The notes below the pieces were generated by a model that saw only the letters and a program-made list of their open reading frames with translations, ran no database searches and had not been told where the DNA came from. The position numbers were made by a program, and so were the translations under genes. A DNA stretch of 64,000 bases from Cenococcum geophilum 1.58 (Eukaryota > Ascomycota > Dothideomycetes > Gloniales > Gloniaceae), in NCBI GenBank assembly GCA_001692895.1, contig KV748179.1, positions 558,001 to 622,000 of the forward strand, in the 5' to 3' direction. Of this stretch, positions 24,560 through 35,559 are shown one piece after another (the first letter of the stretch is position 1; the number at the start of each line of letters is the position of its first letter).

Positions 24560-27500
24560 TTACCCCCCCCCCTCTAAAAAAGCCTGCCCTTAGGCTTTGT
24601 CGCTAAAAGTCTTAGTAAGAGAATTTAACTAATTAGATAACTTTAACCGCTGGTTAAAGTTCCTAAATATCTTAACACCTTATATAACTAAGAAATTTCT
24701 AGGGTGTTTTTGTCCTTATATTCTTTTAATAGCTTATTATCTTTATTATACTGGCATTCTATCTACTTATTTAGGTACTTTAGCGGTCCGGGTTTATTAG
24801 GGTAATAGCTATAAAACTTTTAAAGCTTATAGGGACTACCTATAAAGTTCTATATAGGGTACTAAGTAGGGTCTAGGTTATATCCTTTCTAACTAATATA
24901 ATACTTTAACGTTCCCTTTACAAGTTTATAGGCCAGTATTTCTTTAATTTCCTATTTATTATCGCTATTAACTTAAATTAGGAGGGGAGGTTTATTCTTT
25001 TATCTAGGTAGTAGGTTATTTATAGCTTTCCATAGCTTATCTAATAAGAAAATAGGGTAAACTTTAATTAAGTCTAGGAGCTTAACCTTATACAAGTTGC
25101 CTACTTTATTAAAAATCTTATACGGTCCTATTATCTTATAGTCTAGCTTATAGCTAGGCCGTTCTATTTTCTAGTTCTTTATTATAACCTAGACTATATT
25201 ACCTATAGTAAAGTTAGGCTCGCGCCTATGCTTATTTGCCTACTATTTTATTAATTTTTAAGCCTTTTTTAGGTTTATATAGGCTACTTTCTAAGCTTCT
25301 TCTAAGCGCTTAGCGTACTACTAGGCTTCCTTATAAGATAGTTTTTCGCGTACGGTTTAAGGCCCTTTTAGTCTTTCCTAGTTAAAGCTTATATAGGGTA
25401 GGTAACCCATTTCTAGTTAAATAGGGGCAAATCCGGTAGAGTTGTAGGGTAGGGTTACTTAGGCGTAGTTTATTAAGGGTAATAGTTCGGCCTAGTTATT
25501 TTAGAAGTAGTTAATAAAAGGCCGGAGTTTCTAGTCTAAGTATTAATTTATAATCTCTGTTTAACTGTCTGTTTAGGGGTAATATACTATAAAAAGCTTT
25601 AGCTTAATACTTAGGATCTAGGTAAACTTATTTTAAAAGGCTAATATAAACTACAGCCCGCGGTTAGATATAATAGTGTTTAGTAGTCCGTAAATTTAGT
25701 AGACGTAGTATATATAGTTAAGCCGCCTCTTTAGTATTAATATTCTTATAATAGGGAATTAAGAACGGGCGCTTGCTAAAGCGGTTAACTAGGATTATAA
25801 CTATATTATATCCGTTTCGGTCTAGAGGTAGCTTATAAAAGTCTATAGAAATATATTACTAGGGGCGGTTAAGTATTAGAAGGGATTTTAATAGTCTTAG
25901 AGTCTTATCTCGTGGGATTATAGACCTATAGCAGTTATTATAGTTCTATATATAGCGGTTAATATTTATAATTATTCTGGGCTAGTAGTAGCGGTTGCTA
26001 ATAATCCTATAGGTCTTATTTTTTTTAGGGTAGGCTGTAGAGACTTAGGTATATGCTTTAGTAATAAGCTAAGTCTATAAGTTCTGTTCCTCTACTACCA
26101 CTAGCCGTTTATAGTGCTTAAGTAGTCCACTTTTAAGGGATTATAGGCTAGAACCGTTCTTTGCCTTTTTACGGTACTCCTGTAGAAAAGGGGCCGTACG
26201 GTTTACCTATAGTAGTTTATTAATAAGGTCTAGTTTTATAGAGTTAATAGGGTATATCTCGGCATCTAAAGAGTCTATATTTAGTTCTGCCCGTATTTAG
26301 GAGTTAAGGTGCTCTAGTTATAGTAGCGCTTAGGTCTATAATAAGATCTTTACGGCTACCTAGTTATTTATATCCTATTTACATCTTATAAGAGCGTCCG
26401 CACAGTTAGTAGCGCCTAGCCTATATATAATTAGGAAGTTAAATTAAGATAGAGTATCCGCCTAGCGCGCCTATTAGGCTATAAGGGCCTTTATTATTAT
26501 AAAATATTCTAAGGCCTTATAATTAGAAACTACCTAAATAGACTTAGGGGTGCCTTTTAGTTAGGCTTACCAGTACTAAAAGCTAGAGATAATAGCTAGC
26601 ATTTCTTTATCGTAGATTAGGTAGTTTAGCTTAGCATCTATTATAGTCTTTAAATAGTAAGTAATAGGGTGCTATTCTCCGTCTATCTGCTTTTAGGAGT
26701 AAACGCTAGCTATAATACTATTTAAGGCATTGGTTTCTAGCATTAAGGGCCGTTTTAGGTTAAAGTGGGCAAGTAAGGGAGTAGAGACCAGTCGTTTCTT
26801 AAGCTTATTAAAGGCCTGCCTATATATAGTATTAAAGTAAAAGGGCCGGTCCTTATGGGTAAGTAGGCTTAGTAGCTAGGTAACCTTACTATAATTTTTA
26901 ATAAAGCGTTAGCAGAAGTTATAAAACCCTAAGAATAATTATACCCCCTTTACGGTCCTTAGGGGTACCTATTAGTTAATTATAGCCGTCTTTTCTAGGT
27001 TTACCTTAATCCTATTTATACTAATAATAAACCCTAAATACTTTATATACTTAATACTAAATTCTAACTTCTTAATATTAGCTTAGAGGCTAGCTTTCTA
27101 AAGCCGTTATAGGACTTTATAGATATACTCTTCGTATTCTAGTTTATTTTTAGAGTAGATTATAATATTATCTAGGTATACTGTATAGAAGTTATTAAGG
27201 TAGTTAAATAGTATATTATTTATATATCGTTAGTATATAGCCGGTCCGTTAGTTAGTTTAAAAGGCAATACTTTATATTTATATATTCTGTAATAGGTCT
27301 AAAATATAATAAGGTCTTTTAATTTAGGGTCCATCCTAATTTAGTAAAAAGCTTAGTAGATATTAAGCTTTATAAAGATCTTAGCTTTACTTATTTAAGC
27401 TAAAGTCTTATTAAGTAAAGGTAGTAAGTAGCAGTTTTTAAGGGTTAAATTATTAAGCTTATAGTAGTTAATATAGAAATAAAGTCCTCTATTTAGCTTT

Positions 27501-27823
27501 TTAGTAAAGAAAATAGATAAGTTAAAAGGGGCTTAACTAGGCTTAATAAAGCCCTTATCTAGGTTATTAATAAGATACTACTTTATAGCCTATAATTTGG
27601 CAGTAAATTGCTATTAGAGGGGGCTATAGCTAAAGGTAACTACCTTATCCGGCTTAATTTTAATCTTATAGTTATATGGTTGGTAAGGCGGAAGTATATT
27701 AGACGCTGCTTTAGAGAAAATATTTTTAAATTTCTAGTATTAATAGAGTAGTTTCTGTTCTACTAGCTCCTTATCTATAAGCTTACCTTTCTCTTAGGCT
27801 AGGGCTTCTTTCTCTTTAATTAT

Positions 27824-27924
27824 TGTAAGAGTATATATATTAGGTCCCGCCGCGCTTGCGATAAGTTCGCAAGCACTCTTAGTCTTTTTAGCCGTATGGC
27901 GACGTGGAGGCGGGCCACGTTATA
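27824..27924 (+). repeat. Left terminal repeat of TRIM
   Basis: 101 bp. It differs from the right copy at only four positions: GATAAG/GACAAG, CTTAG/CTCAG, TTTTTAG/TTTTTGG, GTTATA/GTTACA. Each is CpA or TpG in the right copy and TpA here. Confidence 0.9.
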
Positions 27925-28169
27925 ATTATGCTTACGAACTTACTGGGGCCAGGTATCATGGGTTTAATCCCTATCAGTTACTTCGCTCTAGTACAGTCTA
28001 ACGCGCATCCGTGCGATGAGGCGTTGGTGGAAATTCCGATTGCTTACGTTACTAGGGACTAACTAATATGGTAATACTCTTGGCGTTTGATTTCTGTGGA
28101 GGCCCAGAACGGGCGCACAGAGGAATCCCTGCGAGCGCTCGAGGACGAGCGCGCAGAGGAGAGGGCAAT

Positions 28170-28270
28170 TGTAAGAGTATATATATTAGGTCCCGCCGCG
28201 CTTGCGACAAGTTCGCAAGCACTCTCAGTCTTTTTGGCCGTATGGCGACGTGGAGGCGGGCCACGTTACA
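28170..28270 (+). repeat. Right terminal repeat of TRIM
   Basis: 101 bp, the unmutated partner, with a GC-rich core containing the inverted pair CTTGCGA/TTCGCAAG. Confidence 0.9.
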
Positions 28271-30550
28271 ATTATTTAATTAATTTCGTATAAGCTAGTT
28301 ATAAAGGTAATGGTATTAGGCTAAACTAGGTTTTAGTAGAATCCTATAGCGCTAATATAGTAGATATTAACTAGTAGGAGGTCCGCGGGTTTCTTTATAA
28401 ATATTTATTAAGCCGTATTTTACAGTATAGAGTTTAGGGTCTTCCTTAGCTTACGTTTTATTTTCTATAAGTTATCCCTCTAGTTTATTAGTTTAGTATA
28501 TTATCTAATATCCCTAGCCTTCCTTTATAGCTGCATAGGGCCTAAGTTTTCTATTAAGGACTTAGCTAGGCCACTATTAACCTCCTAAGTTTCTAATGCG
28601 GGTAGTGTAACATAGGTAGTTTAGGGGCGGCGTAGTATATAGATCCGTTATAGATTAAGCTATATATCCTTCTTAAAAGCCTAGTTCCTACGCATTGCAT
28701 TAACCTAGTAAATAGTATTTATCTGCGGCCGTATAAGGTTTTCTATTATAATACTAATCTCTTTTATAAAGGAAGGTGTTAGGGGCATAGTTTTAGGCTA
28801 GATAAGCTACCTATTTTATATGTTAAGCTATAAGCCTAAATAGGCTAGCTATTTTCTTCCTAAGATTATATTATAGCTTCTAAGGTCTATAATAAGAAAG
28901 GGGATATTATACTACCTTTATTTATTAACGCGGAGGTAGATCCGTAAGATAGTTATAATAGGTAGCCCTATCCGTCCGTTATAACCGCGAATAGGGATTA
29001 GTTTAGGTAGTTTTTTAAAGGGTACATTTAAAAAGTTAGCTGGTTTTACAGCGCACTTTATATTAATTAAGGTAAAGGCATTTACTCCTAAGTTAGCTAA
29101 AGTAAAGGTTAAAACTTAATATTTATTACAAAATAAAGTATAAGGGATAGTGTAGCTTCTTTTACTAACTAGCTAACCTAAATTAATATGTAACATATCA
29201 ATCCCTTTTAACCCTAAAGAGGAGTCTTCCTTTAGGGTTCCTCTTTTTCTAGCTTTATACTATCCTCCTAAATTAATAAGACCTTATTTATCTTTGCCTT
29301 TATTAGGCAGTTCCTTATAGGATAGCCTATTTAACCATATAAAAAATAAGCTCCTTAATTACTAAGGGCCTATATATAGGGGTTATTATATATAGGCCGG
29401 GTATACACTAGGCCTATAGTAGGGGTAGCTATACGGCTAGCTACTAGGTTAACTATAGGAGTTACTAATTATGCTAGGGCACTATAGGCCGTACTTATAG
29501 TACTTACGGCCTAGTTTACAAGGTTTCTAGTTTTTAGCTAATTAGCGCGTACCTTAATTTAATAAAGGCCTTAATTAATAGCTAGGTAATAATCTATAAG
29601 TTCCTTTAACGTCTATACTATAGTATAAGCTAGTAATACGGCCCGCTATAAGTCTAGGGTAAGCTTATTAAAGAGGTCTAGTAGTAGGTCTTTCTAGGAG
29701 ATCTAGGCCTATTTAGCTAGGTATAAAAAGCGGGTTTATAAGGCCAAAAAGGTCTCTATTATTTTTATATTTAGGCTTTTATAGCTAAGGCAGGCGTTTT
29801 ATACTTTAAAAGGGTCTTTATAAATAGAAGATAAGTATTTAATTATTTCTTCTTTAGAGATAAAGGGGTTTGCTAAGTCTTTAGTGTATTATAGGCGTAA
29901 ATGCGTTTAGGCGTCTCTGTTAGTACAGCTAAAGATATAGGCTATTCTAGCTTAGGCGTTAGGGAAGTAGTCTATATTAACTTTAAGCTTATCCCGTAAT
30001 TAAAGCTTTTAAGTTTAATTATTAAATATAGGGTTAGTTCCGTTTATAAGTAGCGGGGGATCTACAACCTTTACTAACCGCTTTAGTGCTATATAGGCCT
30101 TAGTAGATTTACTAAGGCGCTAGAATAAGGCCTAAAGGACTATAGTAAGTCTTTAGTTATCTAATAATAACTTATTATTAGATATAGGGGTATCTCTAGC
30201 TTTAAGCAGCTCTTATAGTCGTTTAATTTTAGTATTAGTAGCCGTAAGCTCCGCCTAGGGGGTTAAAACGTTAATTATTTCTTTATCTAAAGTATTTAAG
30301 GGTCCTACAGCTGCTTTACCTACTGCTATATTTTATAGCATGGTAGTAAAGGTATTAGGTAGTTCTAGGTAATTTCTTTAGGGGTTCTAGTCTATGCGTA
30401 TCTTATAGGTCCTTTTTTTAGAGGCTCTATTCTTTTCTTTTAGGTCCTGTCCTTATGGTCCTAATAATATCCTTAAAGTCCTATTCTATGTTCTTATAAA
30501 TATATTTAAGTTCCTTTTTAGGAAGAAAGAGTAGAGAGAGCTTTAGATAA

Positions 30551-30767
30551 TATTAACGACTTGGTTAATTAAGGCATGGGTACAGCAAAAGGGACGCGCA
30601 AGCCTATATAATCGGATTGTCTATAAACAAGAATCTAAAGCTAGGGAAAGGAAAGGAGAAGAGGAGTAGCGCCGTTCGATATTTTATAAGATCTTTGCGT
30701 TACGTAACCGTAATATGCGGCAATTTATGGCTACTTGCCAGTGCGAAGTTCTACTAGTGCTATAATA
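30551..30767 (-). repeat. 5' LTR of chromovirus C
   Basis: Begins TATTAACGAC (TGTTAGCGAC in the partner) and ends GTGCTATAATA; followed by AAATA. Confidence 0.9.
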
Positions 30768-31508
30768 AAATAAGTATTATAGAAGCTAATTTATCTAACT
30801 ATATTACTAGAGGCATTCTGTTTTAATATAATAAAGATAGAGTATTACACCCTATAGTATATTTCTTAAAATAACTAAGCCTAGCTAAATATAATTATAA
30901 GATCTATAATAAGGAGCTACTAGCTATTATTAGATATTTTAAATAATAGTAACCTAAACTAGAAGGCGCTAGATTTTTAATTAAGGTCCTTAGTAACTAT
31001 AAGAACCTATAATACTTTATAACCACAAAATAGCTAGGCTATTAATAGGCCAGCTAGTTAGAATATCTATTACGCTTTTAATTCTTAATTATATACCGCC
31101 TAGGCGTCTAAGGCTAAAAGCCTAATACCTTAACCTAATACTCGCAAAACGCGCCAGTATTAGAAAAAGCGCGCTCTTACTAGAATTAGACCCTACTCCG
31201 TCCTAAACTATTTAACCCTTCTATTAAAGACTTTATAGTATATATCCTTAAAATAACCAATTAATTAATTAAATAGATTATAATTAACGAATACCTAAAT
31301 AACGAGTTTATCTAAGAGACGCTTAAGCTAATACAAAATAGCATTAAATACTTTAAAAAGATTTCTTTAAGTAAATGCAAAGCTCGCGGAAACTGCTTAT
31401 ATTACTAGAACCGCCTAGTTATACCTAACTATAACAAACTTAAGCTTAAGCTCTTTAAATATATATACAATTTACTAGCAGCTAGCAGCTTAGGTTAAGG
31501 GAAGACCT
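30768..31508 (+). pseudogene. Chromovirus B: RNase H and integrase zinc region
   Basis: Continuation of the B polyprotein after chromovirus C: RNase H blocks (SITPYSIFLKIT, then ILYNHKIARLL) and the linker leading to the integrase zinc region (YNKLKLKLFKYIYNLLAA, about 31425-31480). The corresponding part of the second copy, B2, is at 59440-59968, where the residues agree. Stops are of RIP type. Ends at GACCT, target of the inverted solo LTR. Confidence 0.8.
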
Positions 31509-31826
31509 TATTATAGAGTAAGTATAAGCGACGATAATATATAGCAAAGTAGATATTATTAAGCTATGTATATAAACTGTATAATAAAATTAAAACGTTA
31601 TATAAGGAAAGAAGGTAGAAAACGGGAGAAAAGAGTATATATTGTGGACTTAGTTGCTTAGTTAACGCGTATATAGAGTAGGATAGGATTTAGGTAGTGG
31701 TCCTAGCAGAACTTAGTGGAATATAGCAGATTGCTATTAGATTGCCGTCTTATAGTCAGTCTTTAGTTACTAAATTAGTAGAAACAGGTGGACGTATATA
31801 AGGTATTATAGGGGTGTCCTATAATA
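31509..31826 (-). repeat. Solo LTR of chromovirus B family, inverted
   Basis: 318 bp, the reverse complement of the B 3' LTR at 41683-42062. Flanked by GACCT on both sides (31504-31508, 31827-31831). With it removed the integrase frame continues as GxGKTLNLL, so it is a clean solo LTR left by recombination of an insertion into an older member of its own family. It is shorter than the 41683 LTR chiefly because that copy has a tandem expansion. Confidence 0.9.
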
Positions 31827-31831
31827 GACCT

Positions 31832-31882
31832 TAAATCTACTCTAATAAAAGTACTACTAGCTAAATATATATAATATAATAC
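31832..31882 (+). pseudogene. Chromovirus B integrase bridge between solo LTR and LINE-2
   Basis: A short remnant reading L-L-x-x-K-Y-Y-x-L-N-I-Y-N, which joins across LINE-2 to I-R-R-Y-I-S-S-C-Y-I-C at 34102. This matches the H/C zinc module that precedes the integrase core. It shows where both inserts landed. Confidence 0.75.
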
Positions 31883-34096
31883 CCCTTTACCGCATATGCG
31901 ACCTTACCAAAAGGTAGCGCCACACCTCAAAACTTACGCATACCTATCTCTCTATTAAAAACAATCGATTTTCCAACTTTCAAGACCTAATTCCTACTGC
32001 CTAGCGAGCTAGAGGTGGATTTATTTGTCGTTTTACCCCCTTTTCCCCAACAGAAAATTCTTCTTAGGGGTGGTCCTAGCTTATAAGCGAGGTATAGATA
32101 GGAACACTAAAACTAAATACCAAAACGAACACTAAATAGGGGCTGGTTTTCTACTACCTTTTAGCCTAATCTCCCCAGAAATCTTCTAGTAAGATTAGTA
32201 AGGAGAAAAGGTATAAGGGTAGTAAAAACTAGTAAGACTTTTTGTCTAGGGAACCCCCTATAAGCTACTAGCTACAAAATGCCAAAAAATACTCAGGCTA
32301 CTAAGCCTAAAAAAAAGCCTAAAAAGCCTCCTAGAGGCGAATACACTACAGAGACAAGTGATGACGAACTCTTGTCTGTACCCAACAGGCCCCAAAAACA
32401 ACCTCCTATAGAAATAAGTGATAATAAGCCTATATTCACTTTTTTCCCTTCTCGTTCTCCTAGCCTATTTAGGACAGGAGAAAAAAGAGGGCATCCTCAG
32501 TCTTCTCCTGAAAAAGAAAACCAAAAACCTATAAAAAAGACGATAAAACCAACTACTATTGCGGATAGTATACCTACTGGTACACCCAGTATACCTTCCC
32601 CTCTCCTTTCTCCAAAACAACACCTACAAAAGGCTTTAGATAGCCTAGTCTAGGCCTATAGAGGGCTAAAAGAAGAAGAAGAAGAAGAAGAAAAAGAATA
32701 AGTTAAGCGGATAGGGAATTATATACGGAGAATCCTAGTAGGAGAAAATCTCTTTACAAAAGAAGAAACGGCAAAGGAAGAAACAGTAGAAGGTGTCCTA
32801 AAGGGACTAGTGGAAGAAGTAAGAGCTCTCCGTAAGGAGGTGGCCCCTACTAAGGAAACCTACGCAGAGAGGCTAAAGAAGAACCTCCCTTCTTCGTCCT
32901 CCCTACCCTCTACATTACTACTATCTCCTACCCCTTCTACTTCTACTAGAAGTAAGAAAAAGCAGCTATAAGAAAGAAAGCTAGTCCTAATTACAGATGA
33001 AAAGGACCAACCGCTAGATACCTTCTCTATACGGAACAAAGTCAACCAACTATTTGCATCAAAACTGCAAGTAGAAAAACCAGTTTTAGCGTCTATAGCT
33101 AGAACTAAAGGAAGACAAAATATTCTCCTTACAACTATAGAAGAGTATAATGCAGATTTCCTAGTCAAATATAAGGAGATCTGGCATAGCTGCTTTACCT
33201 TTTAAAGAGAACAAAAATTACAGCTATGGGTTCAAATTATAGCCCATAGTGTTCCTACCATACCGTTCCTAGGAGAAGGAGGCTCTAAGCTTCTAAAAGA
33301 AGAAATTGAGACCTTTAATCCTATAGGAATACAAGGACTACCTAGGTGGATCTTATCTAGCGTAAAAAGACACAATCTATAGACTAGATTTAGCTCTATA
33401 GTTTTACTATAGAGAGCGAGGAAAAAAGACAAGAAATCCTTAAGTAAAAAGAGATTTTAATTGCAGGTACGGCTACTAAGGTAGTAAAGTATTTCGAAGT
33501 CTCTCCTACTACGCAGTGTACGAGCTGCCAAAAATTTAGCCATATAGGAGATAGGTGCTCTACTAGGGCCTGTAGATTCTGTGCGGCTACACATCTATCT
33601 AAAGACCACTCCTGTTCTACCTGTATAATAACAGGCAAGGCTTGCAAGCATACTACCCCTCTTTGTATTAATTGTAAAGGAGAACACTTTGCTAATAGTA
33701 AAGACTGCGAGGTTCTTACAGCAGCTAAACTAGTAGGTAGTACTAGCGTAGAAGGTTCTATGGAAGAATAAAACAAATAGGATTCTAGAAGGAGGTAACT
33801 CCTATTAGGCTTCTAGTAAAAAGATATTAGAGAGCAAAAGGATAGGGACAGGCGTTAGGATTTCTTATATTTTACTGATTTTCTACTATTTCTTACTACC
33901 TAATAGTTGTCAGCAACCTAGTGTTTACTAGGGAGCGGTAAACGTCTAGCTTAGAGGTTTATAAACTACTAGGATATAGTTACTAGTATATATTAAGCTG
34001 CCTAAAAAGGATTCATATATATAGGACTATAGAGCCATAGCCTAGAGGCTGCATGCGCAGTATTATACGTAGTATAATACAAATGATTTAAAAAAA
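31883..34096 (+). mobile_element. LINE-2: short non-LTR element encoding ORF1 only
   Basis: A 2.2-kb insert with a 9-base A run at its 3' end (34090-34098) and the target duplication AATAC (31878-31882, 34097-34101); with it removed the chromovirus B integrase reads L-N-I-Y-N-I-I-R-R-Y without a break. It holds a ~400-bp leader, one ORF1-type Gag gene (32279-33771) and a ~320-bp 3' tail. No endonuclease or RT is present. Only lightly RIPed compared with its host. Confidence 0.82.
32279..33771 (+). pseudogene. LINE ORF1 / Gag-like protein with zinc knuckles, nearly intact
   Basis: Would bind the element RNA. The first 124 codons are open (Lys/Pro/Ser-rich, MPKNTQATKPKKKPKKPP start) to a TAG at 32651; an acidic run of Glu codons and a coiled-coil-prone stretch (VEEVRALRKEVAPTKETYAE) follow, then an RNA-binding-like region and, at 33510-33735, three Cys/His modules: CTSCQKFSHIGDRC, CRFCAATHLSKDHSC and CINCKGEHFANSKDC. 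This array is typical of Tad1-clade ORF1 proteins. Disruptions: TAG at 32651, TAA near 32698, 32968 and 33203, and a one-base loss near 33407. Total about 497 codons. The stop at 33769-33771 ends the zinc-knuckle frame. Confidence 0.85.
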
Positions 34097-34773
34097 AATA
34101 CGAAGGTATATTTCTAGCTGCTATATCTGCTAATAAGCTAACGCTTTATATAAGATATATAATGGCCTTTTTAAACTACTACCTATTCCAGACCAAAGAT
34201 AGAAGGATATTTTAATTAACTTTATTACTAATCTCCCCGTAAGTAAAGGCTGTATAAATATTATAGTAGTTATAAACTAACTATCTAAAATAAGACACTT
34301 AATTGCTTGCCCTAATATATTAACACCTACTATCGCCTAACTGTTCTTAGACTATATATAGAAACTCTATAAACTCTCTAAAATAATTATCTCTAATAAA
34401 GGCAGCTAGTTTATCTTTATATTTTAGAAAGAACTAACTACCTAACTCTATATTAAAGTACTATTATCTACTATATATTACCTAAAAATAGATAGCTAAA
34501 TAGAATGTGTAAATGCTATAATAGAATAGTATATTCGGATATATATATTATATTTATAGGATAACTGGATTAACTAGCTTATATTTGCCAAGTTTACTAT
34601 AAATAACTCCATCTTAGAAACTATAAAGGTCTCCCCATTTCTAGCCAACTATAGCTAGCATCTATAAATAGGTTTTAAACCCTCTAGTAATATTCCTCGC
34701 CCCGCCTATTACGCCTTATAAGTTATAAAAATTAATAAATTCGTAAAGAAGATAGAGGAACTATAATAGTTTC
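34097..34773 (+). pseudogene. Chromovirus B: integrase core
   Basis: Reads CYIC...QANALYK (zinc-binding Cys pair), then YNGLFKLLPIP, DILINFITNLPVSKGC (first Asp region), VVINxLSKIRHLIACPN, KIIISNKGSQFIF (the usual DRGSQF with Asp to Asn), STIYYPKIDSQIECVNA (with the catalytic Glu) and the GFKPS linker: the canonical DDE integrase order. Interrupted at 34769-34773 (GTTTC) by the Copia element and resumed at 41135. Confidence 0.88.
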
Positions 34774-35041
34774 TGTTCGTACTAACTTAATAGCACGAGT
34801 GAGTCTTATCCACGGGCACGAAATACATGTAGTATTGTATGCTTGTTTAGATAGTGACTGTTAATTATATAAAGCAGACTACGTGGTCTATATACTAATG
34901 CACCTCCCCCCTAATTAGTTAGTGCTTTATAAGTACATCAGACGCGTAAGCGAGTAGTTAGTGCACTGAACGCGTAAACGCGTACCTGGTGTACCGAATG
35001 CGTAAGCACGCGTTTAGTACAACAGGTGCTGTAATTATACA
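34774..35041 (-). repeat. 3' LTR of Copia
   Basis: Plus strand TGTTCGTACTAAC... to ...GCTGTAATTATACA. Carries four ACGCGT hexamers (34942, 34970, 34978, 35008) and one mutated ATGCGT (34998). Confidence 0.93.
34942..35013. promoter_or_regulatory. ACGCGT cluster in Copia LTR (left copy)
   Basis: Four ACGCGT palindromes and one ATGCGT within 72 bp. ACGCGT is the MluI cell-cycle box recognised by the MBF (Mbp1-Swi6 type) factor in fungi; that it works so here is inference. Confidence 0.45.
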
Positions 35042-35208
35042 CTAGCAGTACTTAAAAAATGAAACTACCTATATACAGCCTCTGTAATTACTTTAATAAA
35101 ACTATAGAACATAAAGGAAAATACATAGGAAATCTCCCCTAAGGTGCCGTCTAGGCTGCCTTCTAAACGGTACCTTAAGCTGGCCGTAAGTCCTACTTAC
35201 GGTCCGTA

Positions 35209-35475
35209 AAATAAACCATACGGCCTTTTAATGGGCAGTAGATGAGCTATAAGTTAGATTTTAAGGGCCGCTAAGGCGCTAGTGCTAAGCGAGCTAATGG
35301 CGATTTTCTATGCCTGGCATGGAAAATTATAATTAGTTAATTTGACCACTATAGCAGAATATAGTAGAATTCGGCAGGTTACGTAAGTCCACTAAGTTCT
35401 ATTACAGCTTTCTACCATTTTTCCACCTAATAGCTTACGGTCCGTAGAATAGGCCGTATAATAAGCCGTACGGCC
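35209..35475. repeat. Dispersed repeat with hairpin inside Copia 3' region
   Basis: Between two ~50-bp direct repeats (about 35200-35245 and 35449-35495, both CTTACGGTCCGTA...CGGCCTTTTAA) lies about 200 bp whose inverted counterpart is the sequence spanning 11595-11631 and 20631-20700. Both hold the hairpin ATTTTCYAT...ATRGAAAAT and GCCTTAGCGGCCCTT (as GGGCCGCTAAGGC here). Nature unknown; neither LTR ends nor target duplication were found. Confidence 0.6.
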
Positions 35476-35559
35476 TTTTAACGGGCCGTAGGCGTACTAT
35501 AGGTACTCCATTAATCCCATTCTACCTATTTTATAACTTTTAGGTTAAGCTTATTTATA

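Larger units (their letters stand above)
27824..28270. mobile_element. TRIM-like miniature LTR element, 447 bp
   Basis: Two 101-bp direct repeats (27824-27924, 28170-28270) starting TGTAAGAG and ending CACGTTACA enclose 245 bp with no recognisable protein. A 5-bp duplication ATTAT flanks the whole (27819-27823, 28271-28275). A purine-rich run, AGAGGAGAGGGCAA, abuts the right repeat like a polypurine tract, suggesting plus orientation. The left repeat is followed by another ATTAT, so a more complex history (a solo LTR plus a second insertion) is not excluded. The interior contains GGTTTAATCCC, close to a tRNA T-arm, but no tRNA can be folded. Short frames on both strands (28052-28293) look incidental. 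Confidence 0.75.
24650..30500 (-). pseudogene. Gag-Pol of chromovirus C, RIP-inactivated
   Basis: Minus-strand order: Gag about 30500-29250 with a zinc knuckle near 29300-29345 (FLYGQIGYPIRNC; Cys-to-Tyr and His-to-Tyr changes); protease about 29050-28600; RT about 27750-26950 (TRIM lies just upstream); RNase H about 26800-26400; integrase about 26200-25100; chromodomain about 24910-24760, where KGYNLDPT, NFIGSPYKL and YYPNKPGP match the W-x-P...NL...PxKPGP end of fungal chromodomains with Trp lost. The chromodomain would direct integration to heterochromatin in an active relative. Many TAG/TAA codons are present. Confidence 0.83.
24343..30767 (-). mobile_element. Chromovirus C (Ty3/Gypsy), minus strand, complete with TRIM inside
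   Basis: Paired 217-bp LTRs (24343-24559 and 30551-30767) with target duplication AAATA (24338-24342, 30768-30772). The uninterrupted target is visible in B2 near 59433-59445 (CCAAATAAGTGTT). On the minus strand the 3' polypurine tract shows as the C-rich run at 24564-24575 beside the left LTR. Internal coding is on the minus strand and ends in a chromodomain. A TRIM (27824-28270) is inserted upstream of the RT. Confidence 0.92.

Noticed and set aside
27925..27985. tRNA or SINE-like sequence (GGTTTAATCCC) in the TRIM
   Set aside because: Only the T-arm-like word is present; no cloverleaf or A box could be drawn.
28052..28293. Three overlapping short frames on both strands
   Set aside because: They lie in the GC-rich TRIM interior and right LTR, where stops are scarce; no conserved features.
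32860..33776. Minus-strand frames of 66-126 codons
   Set aside because: Shadows of the LINE-2 ORF1, which has the zinc modules on the plus strand.
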